Positions 6,637 through 10,699 of a stretch of DNA of 10,699 nucleotides are shown here, piece by piece. Origin of the DNA: Thalassiosira profunda (lineage: Eukaryota > Bacillariophyta > Thalassiosirophyceae > Thalassiosirales > Thalassiosiraceae); the NCBI GenBank assembly GCA_036939355.1, contig JALLAP010001694.1:1-10699 (forward strand). Direction: 5' to 3'. Under the pieces are notes generated by a model. The model had not been told where the DNA came from. It saw nothing but the letters and a program-made list of their open reading frames with translations, and did not search any database. Positions within the stretch are counted from its first letter, which is position 1; the number at the start of each line of letters is the position of its first letter. The translations under genes were made by a program, and so were the position numbers.

Positions 6637-8748
6637 ATGGAGAAGGAGCACGAGGTCCCCATCGCCAATGGGGCAGAGAAGCGTCCTCCCCCCTCGACGA
6701 CCACGAGCGGCAGCGTGGCGTCCTCGTCGCGCGTGGCCTCCGTGGCTGCGTCGGCGCCCGTACGCCTTGGCGGCGGCCGGCTTCCTCCCAACGTCGAGCA
6801 ACGATTGAGCTTCGCTGATGCGCAATCACGATCAACCAGAAGCGGGACGGCCACGCCCGATGGGGATTCCTTCAATTCTTCTCCGCTGTTGTGGAACGGG
6901 AACTCTCCGCAGCGGATGCGGTCGCGAAGGGAGTTCGAGCAGAAGATCCGCCATCGGAGGGCGCGGCCGCACACTCTGCCCAAGTTTGATAGCGCGGCCA
7001 ATCTGAAGAAGGAGACGGAGGGGGAGGAAGGTGCACCCAAGGAGGGAGGGGCGTCCAACCCGCTCGTCGACCTGCTCCTCCAGACGGCCATGCTGGGGAT
7101 CGACACCACCGCCAAATTGTCCCGGCCCACGTTGGAACTCACCAAGAATACCCTGCTGCCCCAGCTCATCGTGCCGCTAGTGCAGGAAGTGTGGGAGCAA
7201 TACGTGCCGGACCGCGTGCAGACGTGGATGAAAGTGGTACCGACCTCGTTGAAGAATGTGGGAGACCTGTTGTGGGACACGGAGGCGGGACATCGGCTGG
7301 GAGAGAAGGGCGGGCAATTGGGGGAGAGCGTCGTGGACATGGCAAGTTCTGAAGTGGCGCGGCAATTTTGGATTGATGTCACGGTGGGCTTCATAAAGCT
7401 GCTGGAGGGACTGCACACCCCCGAGGTGAAGGCGCTGCTGGACCAGTTTGCGGTGGGGATGTGCCGCTTCGTCGACGTGATGAGTTCCGGCAAGGCAAAG
7501 CAGGTCTGGTTCGATCTCAGCGAGACGATTTGGGCGTTGATCGAAGTGGGTGGGGATCCGGTGATGGTCACCGCATTGGCGGACGGCTGCGCCAAGATTT
7601 GCTTCGCGTTGGAACGGGAGCGAGAGGCACTGAAAGCAAGACGAGCTCAGGGCGAGGGCGCCTCTGGCGACGACAACAGGGCACAGCAACTGTTTGCCTC
7701 CAAGAGGAGGAGAGATAGGGAAACGAGGCAGGCGGGCACCTATCCTCCGGGAAAGCGAGTGGTGATTGAAAGAGGGGGAGTGGAAGGATTCGAGGAGGCG
7801 TTATTGGCTGGATTGGATGGAGTTGCGCGTGAACGTGAAGAAAGTGGCGGTGACAACAACGTGGAGGACCAAATCTACAACGACATCGATTATGGCCCTC
7901 CTGAAAGGGTGCTTGTGCCTTCTAGTTCGATGGAAGATGTGGGTGAAAGTGGCATCGATCCAACTGCTGATGACGACAATGAATCAGAAATAACGACAGA
8001 GATCGAGGACTTGGGTGGCAGCAATCGTGTGGGAGATGCTGAAGATGTTCAAGTACAGAGCAACGCCAGCGGGGAGCAAACTGATGAACAACGACTTGCC
8101 TATGAAAAGGATGGTGGCAACGCGGATGCTGGTGCAGAGAATCAAGGTGACGATCTAGAATGGCGGCCAAACGATGATGGCACTGCGTCGGAAATGTACG
8201 ATGCGTTCGGTGAGCCCGAACCCATCCTTCACTTCTACCGCCGGTTGAATGAGGTGTTAGTGGCGACGCGGAAAGGATCCAACCTTGAATTGCCTCCATC
8301 AGACGAACCTGCCACGACAGAGGATGCGCTTGGAAGAGATGCAATTGTCTCAGACGCTGCAGCAGCAAGAGAAGCTTCGCCTCCGCCATCAGCGGCCCCA
8401 AAGGGACCGTTTGGCGTCAGGAAGAGGTGGTGGAAGCTTCTTATCGTTGCATTTATTCTTGGAGTGGCGAGCATGTGCACCCTTTGGTTTGCGCTCGGCT
8501 GCTACGGCTTCTATGTCCTAGTTATTGGCGGTGGTCAGGCACCGGCGCTTTTCAGCAAAGAACAACAACCAAACGTTGTGATTCAAATAGTGGGTGCCGG
8601 AGGGCAAGAGGGTGCCGGTGAATGCAATACGATTAGCGAAAGTGATGGAGTGGCCTCGATATCTTTGGACGACTGGAAGAAGCTGCAACGAGATGTGGAC
8701 AAAATCACGAGCCAGACATCAGAAGAGAAAGCCAGTACAAGTCAGTGA
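6637..8748 (+). CDS. Unrecognised 703-residue protein: helical repeats, acidic linker, C-terminal membrane anchor
   Basis: The ATG at 6637 (context GCCGCGATGG) is chosen because the frame upstream offers only a TTG inside the promoter element. Residues 1-140 are low-complexity, Ser/Arg-rich and basic. Residues 141-335 are helical and contain what I read as five tandem ~23-residue repeats, starting at T215 (TEAGHRL), S238 (SEVARQF), P262 (PEVKALL), G285 (GKAKQVW) and P308 (PVMVTAL), each with an aromatic or hydrophobic second half. Residues 336-590 are disordered and strongly acidic (DDDNESEITTEIEDL). Residues 598-633 are hydrophobic (WWKLLIVAFILGVASMC onwards to VLVIGGG), preceded by basic VRKRWWK, long enough for one long or two short membrane passes. 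A soluble ~70-residue tail ends in a helical DDWKKLQRDVDKI. There is no signal peptide, so the repeat domain probably faces the cytosol. The 3' half is visibly less GC-rich than the 5' half. I do not know the function. Confidence 0.85.
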   Translation: MEKEHEVPIANGAEKRPPPSTTTSGSVASSSRVASVAASAPVRLGGGRLPPNVEQRLSFADAQSRSTRSGTATPDGDSFNSSPLLWNGNSPQRMRSRREFEQKIRHRRARPHTLPKFDSAANLKKETEGEEGAPKEGGASNPLVDLLLQTAMLGIDTTAKLSRPTLELTKNTLLPQLIVPLVQEVWEQYVPDRVQTWMKVVPTSLKNVGDLLWDTEAGHRLGEKGGQLGESVVDMASSEVARQFWIDVTVGFIKLLEGLHTPEVKALLDQFAVGMCRFVDVMSSGKAKQVWFDLSETIWALIEVGGDPVMVTALADGCAKICFALEREREALKARRAQGEGASGDDNRAQQLFASKRRRDRETRQAGTYPPGKRVVIERGGVEGFEEALLAGLDGVAREREESGGDNNVEDQIYNDIDYGPPERVLVPSSSMEDVGESGIDPTADDDNESEITTEIEDLGGSNRVGDAEDVQVQSNASGEQTDEQRLAYEKDGGNADAGAENQGDDLEWRPNDDGTASEMYDAFGEPEPILHFYRRLNEVLVATRKGSNLELPPSDEPATTEDALGRDAIVSDAAAAREASPPPSAAPKGPFGVRKRWWKLLIVAFILGVASMCTLWFALGCYGFYVLVIGGGQAPALFSKEQQPNVVIQIVGAGGQEGAGECNTISESDGVASISLDDWKKLQRDVDKITSQTSEEKASTSQ

Positions 8749-8827
8749 ATTTCTTAGTATTGTAACAACTCTACACTTCTGCACACTTCTTCTTTCGTAT
8801 GTACTGTTGCACAACGCGATTCCCTCC

Positions 8828-10022
8828 CTATGCTAGAGCCGGACCGGAACCTTGCTCCCTCTGATTGACGAGGCCCACCATTGCATCAGCAAGGCTCTTC
8901 CCAATTAGCCAATAGCTTTCTGCATTTTGCATCCAGTGGTAGTTCTGAAGTGACGGTGACGCTGGCGCCGGGCCTCTTGCATACGGCCGTGTGTCAACGG
9001 ATGCCACATTCCCTTTGAATTCCGGATACGTCGCCACCTTCAACTCGGCATCGACAACCTCCACCCGCCGCCCCGTCTCCTCACCATACCCGATCATTCC
9101 GGACGCGGCCACCGCAAAAGGAAGATCAGGCACCCCCAGATCCTTTCGCACATCGCGGATCAGATTGGCCAGGTTGGCCTCATATTCCTTGGCCATCTCG
9201 TCCTTGCACCCATCGTTCCAGCCCTGGTGCCAGGCGAATCCGGTCAGTTCCACCTTCCTCCCCGCCTCGTCTGGGAATATTTGCGTGATCTTTTCAAACG
9301 CATTCTTGACGTTCCCGATAACGCTTTGATAGAAGGGTCCGGTGGTACCGCCCGAGGACGGAGGCCGAAAATCGACCGCCAATGACTTCCCTCCCCATGC
9401 GATTTTGAGCAGCAAGATCCGGTCGTCGCCCCCCTTGTTGAACGCGTCCCCGACGGTCCAGCCAAATCCCAGCTCGGGGCCCATCTGGAACTGCCCCGGA
9501 TCCCCCGCGCACTTCCCCGCTTGGAGGTGGCCGTGCGATGTCACTGCAGGTTTTACATCGTCCAGCTCCCGATTGTTGCACGAGATGAGCACGTCCGACC
9601 GCGCCGTCCACTCGGACGCCTTCTGGCTCTTCCCCGCCTTGCTCCCCCGCCACTTTGCCAAGGATGGCGATGCCTTCTGCTGCTGCTTCTTTAGCATGCC
9701 GAACTGGTCCGGGGCGTGGTCCACCAGCCATTCGAGGGTGGCGTTCCTCTGCCGTCCGGTGGCCCCGTCGACGTCGGAGATCACGCCGTGCCCGACCATG
9801 TTGGATTGCCCGACGAGCACTGACGTATGGATAGAAAAGGTGATGGATGCATGAGATCATGGAGAGAGTGTTGCAAGTTGCAAGGTGCACATCAACATCA
9901 CGTGTTTACTCACCGAAGACGCGGAGCGGCGGCCGCAGGCGCGGCTCCTCTGCTGCCGCTGCGGCAGCGAGGGCGCCGCTGACTAGGAGGAAGAGGAGAC
10001 AAATCATCGGTGTGGCCGGCAT
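8828..10022 (-). CDS. Secreted SGNH-fold carbohydrate esterase (sialate O-acetylesterase-like, CE6/SASA family); two exons
   Basis: Exon 1 (10022-9914) and exon 2 (9819-8828) join to a 366-residue protein. Residues 1-24 are a clear signal peptide (MICLLFLLVSGALAAAA). The catalytic body begins at once: FVLVGQSNMVGHG with nucleophile Ser42; then MGPELGFGW, LKIAWGGKSLAVDFRPPSSGG, FAWHQGWNDG (233-240), VDTRP (near 311-315) and NYHWMQNAESYWLIG with His331 as likely catalytic His. These motifs are typical of CE6/DUF303 esterases that remove acetyl groups from carbohydrates, and the wording is close to secreted planctomycete and verrucomicrobial enzymes, which suggests a bacterial source. Length fits the family. 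The protein should enter the secretory pathway; no anchor is visible. It converges on the 703-residue gene (79-nt gap) and diverges from the AMSH-like gene (181 nt). Confidence 0.93.
9820..9913 (-). other. Spliceosomal intron of the esterase gene (94 nt)
   Basis: Donor TTCG|GTGAGT and acceptor CATACGTCAG|TGC on the minus strand, phase 1, joining LRVF to VLVGQSNM in frame. A pyrimidine-rich tract (CACCTTTTCTATCC) precedes the acceptor. The intron separates the signal-peptide exon from the whole catalytic domain, and it carries a TGCA element and a CACGTG box (9899-9904). Confidence 0.93.
9871..9890. promoter_or_regulatory. TGCA element inside esterase intron 1
   Basis: TTGCAAGTTGCAAGGTGCAC has TGCA cores at 9872, 9879 and 9886, exactly 7 nt apart, the same phasing as the element at 10121-10138. 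It may be a promoter or enhancer element within the transcribed region, or a relic of a promoter that preceded exon 1. No in-frame ATG follows it before the catalytic Ser codon, so an internal start yielding active esterase looks unlikely. Confidence 0.5.
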
Positions 10023-10093
10023 GGCTCAAACACCGCCACCGCGCCTCGCTCCCTGCTTCTTGCTTTGTGTCATCTTTTGAGCTGTGTCACGTG

Positions 10094-10111
10094 TCACGCT
10101 CACGCTCACGC
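10094..10111 (+). repeat. (TCACGC)x3 tandem repeat
   Basis: Three perfect hexamers directly after the CACGTG box, which itself shares TCACG. Possibly a multiplied protein-binding half-site; may be simple microsatellite drift. Confidence 0.45.
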
Positions 10112-10118
10112 TCGACCC

Positions 10119-10140
10119 GTTGCATTTTGCAACGTGCAAC
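10119..10140. promoter_or_regulatory. TGCA element upstream of the AMSH-like gene
   Basis: GTTGCATTTTGCAACGTGCA has TGCA cores at 10121, 10128 and 10135, with strict 7-nt spacing, ending 66 nt before the ATG. Same element as in the other divergent spacers. Confidence 0.6.
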
Positions 10141-10203
10141 GACGAAACAACCCCGCCCTCCGTCCACCCCCGCGAGGCGGCCATCAACAAGAAGTTGGCC
10201 CCC

Positions 10204-10699
10204 ATGGACCTGCCTCCGCCCCCCAGCGGCCTTCCCGGCCCCTCGTCCAGCAACGGGAGCGGCAACGGCGGCAATGGAGGTCCCCTCCACCCCCCTCCAC
10301 CGGCCCCGGCCCCGGCCCGCGGCGCCCCCTCCCGGCCCCGCCGCGACGCCCTCAAGCTCCACGAGCAGCCCCCCATCGTCCTCTCGAACATGTGCCCCAT
10401 CTCCAAATACTACGCCGCGGCCGATAAAGTCTTTGGGCAGTTCAAAGCCCACCTCGCGAATATGGAATTGGACGAGGCGTACATAATAGGTAGGCGGTTT
10501 GCGCTGTTCTCGACGGTGTCCCTTCCCAAGCACGATTACTACGCGTCCCCCAGGGTGGAGCTGGCGACATTGCGGCTGCAGAATCAGAAGGATGCGGCGT
10601 GGGTCACGAGGGGTCTGGAGAGGATCGTGGAGGTGATGGACAAACAGGAGATTGAGAAGCAAAAGGCGGAAGCGGAGAGGTTGCGGAAGCGGAAAGAGG
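10204..10699 (+). CDS. AMSH/STAMBP-like deubiquitinase, N-terminal part (runs off the window)
   Basis: The frame is open from ATG 10204 (CCCCCATGG) to the last base, 165 codons. Residues 1-47 are a Pro/Gly/Ser/Ala-rich, disordered leader. Residues ~50-130 match the USP8-dimerisation (MIT-like) domain: ISKYYAAADKVFGQF, then ELDEAYIIGRRFALFSTVSL and PKHDYY, the equivalent of the 'YF.sA..l...a......gd.e.AYi.y.ryt.Lf...lPkH.dY' pattern of AMSH/STAMBP and USP8. From about residue 145 a charged coiled coil begins (EIEKQKAEAERLRKRKE). AMSH proteins are JAMM-type zinc metalloproteases that cleave K63-linked ubiquitin on endosomal ESCRT cargo. The catalytic JAMM domain would lie beyond the window, so USP8 or another protein with the same N-terminal domain is not excluded. 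An upstream start is unlikely because no earlier in-frame ATG was found. Confidence 0.75.
   Translation, partial: MDLPPPPSGLPGPSSSNGSGNGGNGGPLHPPPPAPAPARGAPSRPRRDALKLHEQPPIVLSNMCPISKYYAAADKVFGQFKAHLANMELDEAYIIGRRFALFSTVSLPKHDYYASPRVELATLRLQNQKDAAWVTRGLERIVEVMDKQEIEKQKAEAERLRKRKE

Larger units (their letters stand above)
10023..10203. promoter_or_regulatory. Bidirectional promoter region between the esterase and AMSH-like genes
   Basis: A 181-nt spacer between divergent start codons. It contains a CACGTG box at 10088-10093, three copies of TCACGC at 10094-10111 and a TGCA element at 10121-10138, 66 nt upstream of the plus-strand ATG. The frame of the AMSH-like gene is also open across much of this spacer but offers no earlier ATG. 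Confidence 0.6.

Noticed and set aside
5630..6835. 401-codon minus-strand ORF spanning the EI24-like gene and its promoter
   Set aside because: Arg/Pro/Ala-rich shadow of the EI24-like frame; it runs through the TGCA cluster and the start of the 703-residue gene and has no family-like motifs.
8931..8941. TGCATTTTGCA, 7-nt phased like the promoter element
   Set aside because: It is the coding sequence for the conserved MQNAE segment of the esterase, so the match is explained by the protein.
10300..10330. GGCCCC/CCGGCC repeats
   Set aside because: Explained by the Ala-Pro-rich leader codons of the AMSH-like protein.
10065..10427. 120-codon ORF with a HAHAHA stretch
   Set aside because: It reads the TCACGC repeat and promoter in a frame different from the AMSH-like gene, and its body is a Pro/Arg-rich shadow.

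Overview
The window looks like nuclear DNA from a compact-genome, probably photosynthetic eukaryote with a plastid of red-algal (secondary) origin. Three things point there. Two genes carry short GT-AG spliceosomal introns (72 and 94 nt). Secreted and plastid-type N-terminal presequences are present; the YqgE-like protein has a signal-peptide-like core ending in an ASAFAP-like site, SSVHA|WAPA. Finally, there is a fused cyclic-nucleotide-binding/AGC kinase. A photosynthetic stramenopile is my best guess, but other complex algae cannot be excluded. DNA is GC-rich and intergenic spacers are tiny.

Layout: seven genes alternate strand without exception. (1) 1-480 +, 3' end of an unrecognised gene. 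(2) 502-2467 -, a tandem YqgE/AlgH (UPF0301) di-domain protein with a plastid-type presequence and a frame break in the first domain. (3) 2776-5361 +, a PKG-like kinase with three cyclic-nucleotide-binding (CNB) domains and one intron. (4) 5452-6294 -, a four-helix membrane protein of EI24/CysZ/RRT8 type. (5) 6637-8748 +, an unrecognised 703-residue protein with five degenerate ~23-residue helical repeats, a long acidic linker and a C-terminal membrane anchor. (6) 8828-10022 -, a secreted SGNH/CE6-type (sialate O-acetylesterase-like) esterase whose signal peptide sits on its own exon. (7) 10204 to the window end, +, the N-terminus of an AMSH/STAMBP-like deubiquitinase.

Convergent pairs are separated by only 21, 90 and 79 nt. 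The three divergent pairs share spacers of 308, 342 and 181 nt. Every divergent spacer (and the first intron of the esterase) carries clusters of TGCA cores spaced about 7-10 nt apart, typically TTTGCAAC-like, close to the start codons. This is the most striking non-coding signal in the window and reads like a lineage-wide core promoter element. CACGTG boxes and an inverted pair of ACGCGT boxes add to the regulatory picture.

The genes do not form one pathway: they cover signalling, plastid/housekeeping, membrane, secreted hydrolysis and endosomal ubiquitin functions. No tRNA, rRNA, CRISPR or mobile element was seen.
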